A stretch of 49,068 nt of DNA from Planctomycetaceae bacterium (GTDB lineage: Bacteria; Planctomycetota; Phycisphaerae; Sedimentisphaerales; Anaerohalosphaeraceae). The notes beneath the pieces were generated by a model. The model worked only from the letters and a program-made list of their open reading frames with translations. It made no database searches and was not told the DNA's origin. Below, one piece after another: positions 41,675-48,606 of this stretch (its first letter is position 1; every line of letters starts with the position of its first letter). The position numbers and the translations under genes are program-made. The stretch lies in assembly GCA_021372945.1 (NCBI GenBank), contig JAJFTK010000022.1:1-49068 (forward strand), in the 5' to 3' direction.

Positions 41675-43123
41675 ATGAGCTTTGACTTTGAGATATTTGC
41701 GGATGCGGGATTGAGCGAGGAATTCGTGAGCTGGCTGATCGAGGAACAATGGCCGCTGCTGAGCCGGCAGTTCGACAGACTGTGGGAATATTATCAGAAC
41801 CCGCGGACGGAGGCGGGTGTCAACGGCGACGGCATCTCCGAGAACGGCCGCGGTTATGTGCAGGCGCAGGAAGTGGGCCTGCCGGCGCGGATCACGGGCC
41901 GCTGCTATGGCGGCGCCGATGCGGCGGGATTCGGGCGCAGCGCCGGTCCGATCCAGCGCAAGGAGGTGGTCATCGAGAATGATATTGCCTGGCGGGTGAA
42001 CGCCATGGTGGATTTTTTGTTCGGAAGGGGGATCAAGTTCGTCAGCGCAGCCGAGGGCGATAGTCGTCGCAGAGACATTGAGTCAATCTTAAAGACTGTG
42101 TTCGAGGCCAACGGCGGCGCGGTGTTCTTCCAGGATCTGGCGGTGCTCGGGAGCGTTTACGGGTTTGTCGATTGCCTGGTGCGCTGGGGCGGTCTGCCGC
42201 CGGCGGATTGTTCAGCAGTCACATCTAACGGCACATCTGAAAGCACGTCAAAAGCCGCTCTTGCGGCAAGCTCATTCGAGGAGGTACTGCGGGCGGCAGA
42301 GGGAGTGGCGCTGGAGCTGATCGAGGCCGACCGGGCGCTGCCGGTCCTGGAGGAACATGATTATAAAAAGATTCGCTATTACGTGCAGCATTTTGTTCAG
42401 GCGCGAAACGAGATGGCCGCCGAGATGGGGCCGTCTTCGTTATTCGGCGGCAGGGGTGCGGACCAGCGCCGAATGACGGCGGTGACGGAGGTGCTTGGGG
42501 CCGGCGCCTGGCAGCGCTACGAGGATGGACAACTGGCGGCGGAGGGGGCCAACCTGCTGGGACGGGTGCCTGTTGTGCACGTGCAGAACCTGTCCCAGCC
42601 GGGGTTTTATGAGGGGCTCAGCGATGTCGAGCAGTTGATTGGCTTGCAGGACGAGTTGAATACGCGCCTGAGCGACCGCGCCAGCCGCGTGACGATGCAG
42701 TCGTTCAAGATGTACCTGGCCAAAGGCATCGAAGGTGTGGGCGATAAGCCGGTCTCGCCGGGACGGATGTGGTGCACGGACAATATGGATGCCGCGATCG
42801 AGGAGTTCGGCGGCGACGGCAATAGTCCCAGCGAAAACATGCACATCGCCGAGGTCCGCGAGGCGATGGACAAGGTCTCAGGCGTAACGCCGGTCGTCGC
42901 GGGCGTACTCAAGAACAAATTGGGCAACCTCTCCAGCGCGGTGGCGCTCAAGATGACCTTCATGGGCATGCTGAGCAAGACCTACCGCAAGCAGTTGACT
43001 TATGGCCAGGGCATCAGGCAGATCTGTGCGATGGTGCTGGAGACGCTGGACAAGGCCGGGGTATTCAAAACGAGCGAGCGCGAACGCGAGGTGAAGGTGG
43101 TTTTCGCGGACCCGCTGCAATAA
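41675..43123 (+). CDS. SPP1-type portal protein of a second phage-derived locus
   Basis: 482 residues. The order of conserved parts is that of SPP1 gp6-type portals (Phage_prot_Gp6): the N-terminal wing (IENDIAWRVNAMVDFLFGRGIKF), a central stem region and clip, then LIGLQDELNTRLSDRASRVTMQSFKMYL and the C-terminal crown helix LSSAVALKMTFMGMLSKTYRKQL. It is distinct from the prophage's own portal. ATG 41675 is chosen: the upstream extension (to 41585) is prophage DNA. The original Shine-Dalgarno GAGG (10033-10037) was cut away by the Mu-like insertion and now lies 31.6 kb to the left, so translation is likely impaired. Confidence 0.8.
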   Translation: MSFDFEIFADAGLSEEFVSWLIEEQWPLLSRQFDRLWEYYQNPRTEAGVNGDGISENGRGYVQAQEVGLPARITGRCYGGADAAGFGRSAGPIQRKEVVIENDIAWRVNAMVDFLFGRGIKFVSAAEGDSRRRDIESILKTVFEANGGAVFFQDLAVLGSVYGFVDCLVRWGGLPPADCSAVTSNGTSESTSKAALAASSFEEVLRAAEGVALELIEADRALPVLEEHDYKKIRYYVQHFVQARNEMAAEMGPSSLFGGRGADQRRMTAVTEVLGAGAWQRYEDGQLAAEGANLLGRVPVVHVQNLSQPGFYEGLSDVEQLIGLQDELNTRLSDRASRVTMQSFKMYLAKGIEGVGDKPVSPGRMWCTDNMDAAIEEFGGDGNSPSENMHIAEVREAMDKVSGVTPVVAGVLKNKLGNLSSAVALKMTFMGMLSKTYRKQLTYGQGIRQICAMVLETLDKAGVFKTSEREREVKVVFADPLQ

Positions 43124-43311
43124 TTTTGCCGCAGAGGATTCAGAGATTATTTCAAAATGCCGGCAGGATGCCGGCGATACCGAGAGCTGTTTGACAAGTA
43201 AATAGAGAGCTAGTACACGCAAACTGCAGATTGTAAATCGTCGATTATAGATTGCTATCATGAACAGTCCTGCAATCAAAATCTACAATGTAAAATTTAC
43301 AGCATACAATC

Positions 43312-43596
43312 TTAAAAGGCATCGGGCGCCGGGGCCTGCGGGCAGACCGGGATGCCGCTGTTGGTCACATCGGTCAGGATGTCCTCGGCCCACTCACGAT
43401 GGTAGGGCAGCATCTGGAGCGGAACCCACTCATTGCCGACGCGGTCGTGGACGCGCAGCCGCGCACAGCGGCCAAAATCGCCGCGGCAGTACTCCTGCTT
43501 GAGCTGCTGGCTGATGTCGGGTCGGAAGTTTTTATTACGCTGATAGAAGGCACAGCGGTCCGCCAGGGGACATGTGCATAGCTGTTCGGGTGTCAT
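43312..43596 (-). CDS. Small cysteine-rich protein
   Basis: 94 residues from ATG 43596 (GAGGA 7 nt upstream; the frame extends to 43611). Cys pattern CTCPLADRCAFYQ near the start, CRGDFGRCARLRV in the middle and one Cys near the end suggest an iron-sulphur or zinc site. It is opposite in strand to the phage-derived genes around it and may be a host gene. The 43124-43311 gap before it holds only short AT-rich repeat runs. Confidence 0.6.
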   Translation of the reverse strand: MTPEQLCTCPLADRCAFYQRNKNFRPDISQQLKQEYCRGDFGRCARLRVHDRVGNEWVPLQMLPYHREWAEDILTDVTNSGIPVCPQAPAPDAF

Positions 43597-43952
43597 CGTC
43601 TGTATCCTCATCGGTATTGTATAAGTGCATGTAAAGAAAATGGCCTTTCGGGGACTTTCGGACGTTCGGCGGTCAATTCATTAAGCGAATTTTGTGTTTT
43701 TATGAGGATTCGGTGAGGTTTGAGGCGGAAAACTTGAATTTTTTACACGACGCATAATATCCGCTTCGAAAGAAGATATTGCAGTGCGTAATATGCAAAA
43801 AACGGCGTTTTAAGTATTTAGAACGCGGGTTGACCATGCAAATTGTTGACCATTGATTTCCGAAAACAATCGGCGGCCTCTGGAAAAACTTTTTGAATAT
43901 TTTTTGAGAATTCTTGCACGCATGTGGTTTTTGCAAGCGCGAAGGAGGGCCT

Positions 43953-44390
43953 ATGGAAGAAGAACAAAACGGGCGGCTGACCAAAAAGCAGCGGCAGTTA
44001 ATCAATGTGGTCACCGCCGGGGCCAAATGGGACGAGGCGCTGGCAAAGCTGAAGGTCAGCCCAGACAGGCTGAGGAAATGGTGCAGACAGGAGAAGTTTA
44101 TGGCCGAACTGCAATTTGCTGATGAATTGAAGGTGCTGCAGAGCGATTTATTGAACGATGCGAATCGATACGAGGCGGCCGAGGGGCTGATCGCGATCAT
44201 GAAAGCGGGCGGCGATGAGACCCAGCGCAAGGCCTGCGTGGACGTCTTGAAGCGGCCGACGGCATTTGCGAACCAGAAGCAGACGAATGCGCCGAAAAGA
44301 ATTGAGCCGCTGGGCGAGGACCGCGCAAGATCGCTGCTGGCGCAAATCGGCGAAAAGAGAAAGGCAAGGATAAACCACGGCCAAGCATAG
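43953..44390 (+). CDS. Terminase small subunit-like HTH protein
   Basis: 145 residues from ATG 43953, preceded by an excellent GAAGGAGG. The HTH reads LTKKQRQLINVVTAGAKWDEALAKLKVSPDRLRKWCRQEKFMAELQ, the phBC6A51-type domain found in small terminase-like proteins. A helical C-terminal part (EAAEGLIAIMKAGGDETQRKACVDVLKRP) follows. It is linked by type to the portal and capsid genes nearby, but no large subunit is present. The gap 43597-43952 is AT-rich with no gene and only weak inverted repeats near 43748-43795. Confidence 0.65.
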   Translation: MEEEQNGRLTKKQRQLINVVTAGAKWDEALAKLKVSPDRLRKWCRQEKFMAELQFADELKVLQSDLLNDANRYEAAEGLIAIMKAGGDETQRKACVDVLKRPTAFANQKQTNAPKRIEPLGEDRARSLLAQIGEKRKARINHGQA

Positions 44391-44400
44391 CTTGGCCGTG
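44376..44400. repeat. Perfect 11-bp hairpin overlapping a stop codon
   Basis: CACGGCCAAGC - ATA - GCTTGGCCGTG covers the TAG of the 43953-44390 gene. There is no T run, so termination is uncertain; it resembles the GGGC-rich palindromes inside the 46591 gene and may be a small interspersed element. Confidence 0.65.
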
Positions 44401-44413
44401 CCGCCCATTGAGC

Positions 44414-44890
44414 TTAAGGTTTTGAAACGTCTGCAGGTTTAATAAATATAGCGAGCTTTTCGGCCAGTTCGGTCCTTACCGCCTTGAACAGCTTTTGGGC
44501 CGCGGGATTGTCAGCGGCCTCGGCCGGATAATTGAGCAGGACCAGGATCTCGGATTTCTGCCGGGTGGCGGTCAGAAAGACCGGCAGGTCGGGATGACGC
44601 CAGGACCGGACCAGCGTATTCGCATCGCCGTCGATATCGGCCAGCCCGAGAATATCTTCACTGCCGCTTGCGTCAGTGTAAGGCTGAAGGCCGTTGTCGG
44701 CGGCGACCGTCTCGATCGCCACCAGCACATCCAGTGCGTTGACCGGCTTGGTCGGCGCGGATTGAGCTTCTGTCTGCGGCTGCATCGGCGCCGTCAGCGG
44801 GATTGACAGTTCCATTGTCCGCACCGGAGGCGTGCAGGAACACAGCAGCAGGGGCAATAGTGCCGTCATGAGCATAATAAGTATTCGCAT
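44414..44890 (-). CDS. Putative lipoprotein
   Basis: 158 residues. Signal MRILIMLMTALLPLLLCSC with a lipobox-like LCSC at Cys19, then a Pro/Gln-rich linker and an alpha/beta domain (VNALDVLVAIETVAADNGLQPYTDASG...WRHPDLPVFLTATRQKSEILVLLNYPAEAADNPAAQKLFKAVRTELAEKLAIF). It faces the terminase-small-like gene convergently across a 23-bp gap. Possibly an outer-membrane-associated host protein; no family recognised. Confidence 0.65.
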   Translation of the reverse strand: MRILIMLMTALLPLLLCSCTPPVRTMELSIPLTAPMQPQTEAQSAPTKPVNALDVLVAIETVAADNGLQPYTDASGSEDILGLADIDGDANTLVRSWRHPDLPVFLTATRQKSEILVLLNYPAEAADNPAAQKLFKAVRTELAEKLAIFIKPADVSKP

Positions 44891-45076
44891 AATATATACA
44901 TTTTAATCGCAAGCCGCCGATTGGCAAGCGAAAACACAAGGGCGATTTGGACGGCTTTCTATTGTTTGTTAGGTTATATAGGGGTCTGTAGTTTGGGGCC
45001 TAATCACCTGTTTGTGTCCGGTATTTAAATCGGGGGCGAATCATGGGCGGGATCAGAGAACGTTGAAAATGGGGCG

Positions 45077-45280
45077 GTGTACGTGATCGAGAGCACACTG
45101 GATGGCGAGGTGCTCGCAGCCGCAGGGCCGTTTGATGCCGAGGACCTGCCGGATTTGGACAACTGCCAGTGTACGGCCAGGATCAATATCTGGATCAAGC
45201 GGGCGATCGCGGAGAATAAACTGAGAAGGTTCAAGCCGCAGACCGCCGGTTTGGATCCGATCGTAAATTGGGGTCGGTAG
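45077..45280 (+). CDS. Small hypothetical protein, possible remnant
   Basis: 67 residues from a GTG with no good ribosome-binding site. The frame is open back to 45029 without a start codon, so it may be the 3' part of a decayed gene. It overlaps the convergent membrane protein gene by 50 bp. Phage-like composition; no domain recognised. Confidence 0.35.
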   Translation: MYVIESTLDGEVLAAAGPFDAEDLPDLDNCQCTARINIWIKRAIAENKLRRFKPQTAGLDPIVNWGR

Positions 45281-45851
45281 GTTTATTTGGATCCGGAAGT
45301 GTATTCGGGTCCGGCGGGATGTAGGGAGCGTCCATCCGTCTGTAATATTCCTTATATTGTGATTTGTTGGATGTGAGTCGATACCAGTAAAAGTTAAAAC
45401 CAGACGCGTCGGCAAGGGCCGTCTTGGTTTGTCTTGGCAAATTCCTGCCGGAAAGCTCATACAGTGCGTTACTCGCAATTTCCTGCATTTCGCTCAAAAA
45501 CCTGAATACGTTTCGCTGGACGTCCTTGGGCAGATTCGTGAATTTATTCAAAGTCGGTCCGCCGTTATTGAAGTAGAACTTCATAAATTCCTTGTTCAGC
45601 CTGCTGTATTCGGTTCCCAGAGGTTCCAATGCGGCGATCGCCGGCTTTGCCTGCTCGACAGTTTCGACTTCATCGAGCATAGTGGCAATTTCGCGGCCGA
45701 GTTTGAGAATGTCATTTGCGAGCTGCAACTCCGGAAAACCGCGCTCGGCAGGCGATTTTTTTGCGGGCGCGATCAGCGCATATCCCACGATCACCGCGCC
45801 GATCAGGCAAACCAGTCCCACGCCGTACAACTGGTGCTTTAATGAATTCAT
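45231..45851 (-). CDS. Membrane-anchored protein, paralogue A
   Basis: 206 residues from ATG 45851. An N-terminal membrane segment, LYGVGLVCLIGAVIVGYALIAPA, is followed by a helical domain (LQLANDILKLGREIATMLDEVETVEQAKPAIAALEPLGTEYSRLNKEFMKFY...) and a Pro-Asp-Pro-Asn repeat tail (PPDPNTLPDPNKPTDPN). Clearly paralogous to 45910-46509, with matching blocks GREIA/GRQIA, VETVEQAKPAI/IETVEQAKEAI and ALYELSGRNLP/ALYELSGKNLP. Function unknown; probably exposed to the periplasm. Confidence 0.65.
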   Translation of the reverse strand: MNSLKHQLYGVGLVCLIGAVIVGYALIAPAKKSPAERGFPELQLANDILKLGREIATMLDEVETVEQAKPAIAALEPLGTEYSRLNKEFMKFYFNNGGPTLNKFTNLPKDVQRNVFRFLSEMQEIASNALYELSGRNLPRQTKTALADASGFNFYWYRLTSNKSQYKEYYRRMDAPYIPPDPNTLPDPNKPTDPNLRSDPNRRSAA

Positions 45852-45909
45852 ACGCCTATTAGAAAAAATCAAAAATCAAAAAGCAAATAGAAAAAATACA
45901 TAGCAAAAG

Positions 45910-46509
45910 TCAAAAAGAACAGAAGGCGAGAGCAAGCTCATTGGGATCGGCGGGTCTATTCGGTTCAGGTGATGTGTTTGCGCCAACCGGTGTGTAGGGG
46001 GCGTTCAAGCGCCTAACATAATCTTCAAAATGCGATTTGTCCGAGGCAAGGACAGCGAAGGAAGGTACGAAAGTCGAGGAATCTATAAGAGCACCCTTGG
46101 TTTCGCTTGGCAGATTCTTGCCGGAAAGCTCGTAAAGAGCATCATCCTCAAGGTTTTGTTTCAGTCCTATGATAAACAATGCGCCATATTGCACGTCCTC
46201 GGGCTGATTTCCCAGTTTGCTGAAGGTGGGACCCCCATCCTGCAGATAGTGCTTTTGAAAATTAATATTCAGTTTGCGGTATTCGAGTCCAAGAGGTTCC
46301 AGCGAAGTGATTGCCTCTTTTGCCTGCTCGACTGTTTCGATATTATCCAGGATATCTGCAATTTGACGACCGAGCCTCAAGATGTCGCCGGCGAACAGCA
46401 GAGGAGGAAAAGCAGGATCGGCAGGACGCATCAGTGCGTAGCCGATCAGACTAACCACTATCAGTACAACAAGTCCCGAGCCATAGAGCTTATACTTCAA
46501 GGAAATCAT
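45910..46509 (-). CDS. Membrane-anchored protein, paralogue B
   Basis: 199 residues from ATG 46509. Membrane segment LYGSGLVVLIVVSLIGYALMRPA, then the same helical domain as its neighbour (ILRLGRQIADILDNIETVEQAKEAITSLEPLGLEYRKL) and a shorter Pro-Glu/Asp-Pro-Asn tail. The two genes are tandem with 58 bp of AT-rich repeat (CAAAAATCAAAAAG) between them, indicating a local duplication. The start is chosen to begin the membrane segment; upstream codons to 46536 are possible. Confidence 0.65.
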   Translation of the reverse strand: MISLKYKLYGSGLVVLIVVSLIGYALMRPADPAFPPLLFAGDILRLGRQIADILDNIETVEQAKEAITSLEPLGLEYRKLNINFQKHYLQDGGPTFSKLGNQPEDVQYGALFIIGLKQNLEDDALYELSGKNLPSETKGALIDSSTFVPSFAVLASDKSHFEDYVRRLNAPYTPVGANTSPEPNRPADPNELALAFCSF

Positions 46510-46590
46510 AACCGTATTAAGAGAAATTAACCGCAAAGTGTCAAGTCAAAACAGTCAATACTCCACGCAAATTCTTGGAAAGGAGAATTT

Positions 46591-46947
46591 ATGAGTGAGG
46601 AAGAGACAGTCAGTGAACAGTTAGCAGTCAACAATGAAGAAAATACCCCCTCGTCGCTTCGCGACACTCCCCCTTGTCAGGGGGAGAGTTTAAATAACAT
46701 GGGCGGGAAGCCCGTGACACAAAGAGAGAACACGGGCGGGTCGCCCATGCCACAGGAAAAGACGCGGGGGGAGAGTTTAGATGTTCCGAAGCTGGAAGCT
46801 TCGGCCACATTGAAGACGCAGGGGGTGAGGGCCGGGCGCGGGGATGCGGGCAGGCGCGTCTTGGATCGGGCGGCCAAAGCGGCGGCCAAGACCGGCCGAC
46901 GCGGGGATGTGCATGAGTATATGCGGCTTAGACGTAATTACGTCTAA
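46591..46947 (+). CDS. Small protein upstream of the capsid gene, carrying an in-frame repeat insertion
   Basis: 118 residues with a strong AAGGAG before the ATG. Residues about 15-70 (TPSSLRDTPPCQGESLNNMGGKPVTQRENTGGSPMPQEKTRGESL) are translated palindromic interspersed repeats, kept in frame. The native parts are the acidic start (MSEEETVSEQLAVNNEEN) and a basic C-terminal end (GDAGRRVLDRAAKAAAKTGRRGDVHEYMRLRRNYV). It occupies the place of a scaffold protein, 57 bp before the major capsid gene. Whether it is functional is unclear. Confidence 0.55.
   Translation: MSEEETVSEQLAVNNEENTPSSLRDTPPCQGESLNNMGGKPVTQRENTGGSPMPQEKTRGESLDVPKLEASATLKTQGVRAGRGDAGRRVLDRAAKAAAKTGRRGDVHEYMRLRRNYV
46641..46760. 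repeat. Palindromic interspersed repeats inside a coding region
   Basis: 46641-46690 copies the 9731-9780 element (AAATACCCCCTC, hairpin GTCGC-TTC-GCGAC, CCCCCTTGTCAG, GAGAGTTT). It is followed by two smaller palindromic units, GGGCGGGAAGCCCGTGACAC and GGGCGGGTCGCCCATGCCAC. Confidence 0.7.
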
Positions 46948-47004
46948 GCTTTAATTCAAAATTGTGAATTCTAAATTCTAAATTATTCAAGAAAGGAGAG
47001 AGGT

Positions 47005-48159
47005 ATGAGTTTTAGCGGAAAGGCAACGTATAGTGCGGGGGTGAATCTGCCGGAATTGGCGGAAGATGTGTCGGATGTGATCTCGATCGTTTCACCGTAT
47101 GAGACGCCGCTCTTGGATGCGCTGGGCGACGCGATGCAGCCGGCGGCCAGCACGCATCATGAATGGCTGGAGGACAGCCTGCTGCCGAACAAGGACACGA
47201 TCAGCGATGCCGTGCTGGGCGACCCGGAGACGCTGACCGAATTTGACGCCGCGCATGGCGATCGTTTCCGCGTCGGCGACCAGGTGCAGGCGGAAGGCTC
47301 GCACGAGCTGATGCTGGTCACGGGCGTCAGCGGCAATACGCTCACCGTGGTGCGCGGCTATGCCGGCACGAGCGCCGAAGAACTTGCCAACGCCCAGGCG
47401 CTGACGATCCTGGGCAACGCGGCGCTGGAGGGCGCCGATTCACCGGCTGCGCGGTTCACCAACCGCACGCGCAGCGGCAACTACACGCAGATCTTCACGG
47501 CGGCCGTGGAGGTCAGCGGCACCGACTTGGCGGCCTCGCAGGTGGGCCTGGCCGACGAGATGGATTTCCAGAAGCAGGAACGGCTGCGCGAGCTGCTGCG
47601 GGATCTGGAGAACACGGTCATTAACGGCGGCGGCCCGATAGCCAACCCGCAGGGCTCGGCGAGCGTGCGGCGGACGATGAAGGGCATCCTGGCCCACCTG
47701 GCCACCAATATGTTCAGGGTTGGCGACACCGGATTTCCCGCGGGTACCGACCTCGACGAGGAGATGATCAACTACGTGCTGCGGCGGATCTGGGAAAACA
47801 GCAGCGGCAGCGTCGATACGATCGTCGTCGGCGGCTTCCAGAAACGCAAGATCAACAGCTTCTTGAGCGCGGTGCGCGGCTATACCTCCGGCGAGACGAC
47901 CTATCGCGACGGCGTGAGCGCCTACGAGAGCGATTTTGGGCTGTGCCGGATCATCGTGACGCGATGGATGCCGCAGGATGCGGTGCTGCTGCTGGATTCG
48001 TCGCGCGTCAAGGTGCTGCCGCTGACGGGACGCAGCTTTCACTTCAAGCCGCTGGCCAGCGGAGGCGATTATGAACGCGGCGAGCTGATCGGCGAATACA
48101 CGCTTGAGCTGCGCAACGAATCGGCCCACGGCGTCATCCGCGGATTGGCGACGAGTTAG
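47005..48159 (+). CDS. DUF5309/SU10-type major capsid protein
   Basis: 384 residues with AAGGAGAG before the ATG. The pattern EDVSDVISIVSPYETPLLDALGDA...STHHEWLEDSLLPN...ARFTNRTRSGNYTQIFTAAVEVSGTDLA...QKQERLRELLRDLENTVINGG, together with FQKRKINSFL and LLLDSSRVKVLPLTGRSFHF, matches major head proteins of the SU10/DUF5309 group, an HK97-fold capsid family. It is intact and well expressed by its signals. With the portal and small terminase-like genes it forms an incomplete morphogenesis set. Confidence 0.85.
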   Translation: MSFSGKATYSAGVNLPELAEDVSDVISIVSPYETPLLDALGDAMQPAASTHHEWLEDSLLPNKDTISDAVLGDPETLTEFDAAHGDRFRVGDQVQAEGSHELMLVTGVSGNTLTVVRGYAGTSAEELANAQALTILGNAALEGADSPAARFTNRTRSGNYTQIFTAAVEVSGTDLAASQVGLADEMDFQKQERLRELLRDLENTVINGGGPIANPQGSASVRRTMKGILAHLATNMFRVGDTGFPAGTDLDEEMINYVLRRIWENSSGSVDTIVVGGFQKRKINSFLSAVRGYTSGETTYRDGVSAYESDFGLCRIIVTRWMPQDAVLLLDSSRVKVLPLTGRSFHFKPLASGGDYERGELIGEYTLELRNESAHGVIRGLATS

Positions 48160-48165
48160 CTCGCT

Positions 48166-48219
48166 GACAGGATCAACAGGATTTCTTTCGACGGGATTAG
48201 CTGGATTTACCTGATTTTA
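48166..48219. repeat. Degenerate ACAGGAT-type repeats
   Basis: GACAGGATCAACAGGATTT and GGGATTAGCTGGATTTACCT are imperfect direct repeats just after the capsid gene, of the short-period kind seen elsewhere in the window. The remainder of 48220-48286 has no feature I can support. Confidence 0.5.
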
Positions 48220-48286
48220 GGGCGAGGACGCAGAGGGTTTTTAGTTCATCGCTATGAGCTGAGGATCCTTTGCGTTCTTTATTTGC

Positions 48287-48315
48287 TTGATTCTAAATTC
48301 GCGGGCCGATATAAT
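48287..48315 (+). promoter_or_regulatory. Sigma-70-type promoter of the truncated secreted gene
   Basis: TTGATT (48287-48292), 17 nt, TATAAT (48310-48315), about 50 bp before the ATG at 48364. The -10 lies within a perfect hairpin GGCCGAT-ATA-ATCGGCC, which might affect its use. Confidence 0.6.
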
Positions 48316-48363
48316 CGGCCTTATCATTAAGAGGAGAATGGTTGTAGTCGGAAGGGAGTTACA

Positions 48364-48606
48364 ATGAACATGCATGGTCGGGCGTTTTGGTTTTGGTCGT
48401 TCATTTCTATGCTACTGCTGCAAACCTGTTCTTTACTCCCGGCAGATACGGTGTTTGTTTCGTCGCTGAGACAAAGGGTTTGGCAGGGGGAAATATTACG
48501 TTTTGACTCGGCAGGCATTCAGACATCATTTGCTTCAGGGATAACGGCTCCCAAAGACCTTCTATTTGGGTGTAACAAAAAAAAGTGGCGCCAGACTTGC
48601 GGATAG
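48364..48606 (+). pseudogene. Secreted protein gene truncated by an insertion sequence
   Basis: Starts with GGAAGGGAG before the ATG. A signal peptide (FWFWSFISMLLLQTCSLLPA) is followed by VFVSSLRQRVWQGEILRFDSAGIQTSFASGITAPKDLLFG, the first blade of an NHL/beta-propeller-type repeat. Homology-like sequence stops at about 48570, after which the frame reads into insertion-sequence DNA (CNKKKWRQTCG) and ends. The native protein would have been much longer; its remainder may lie beyond the window. Confidence 0.65.

Noticed and set aside
45077..45280. Calling the 67-codon frame a firm phage gene
   Set aside because: Only a GTG start with no ribosome-binding site, and overlap with a convergent gene; kept only as a low-confidence remnant.
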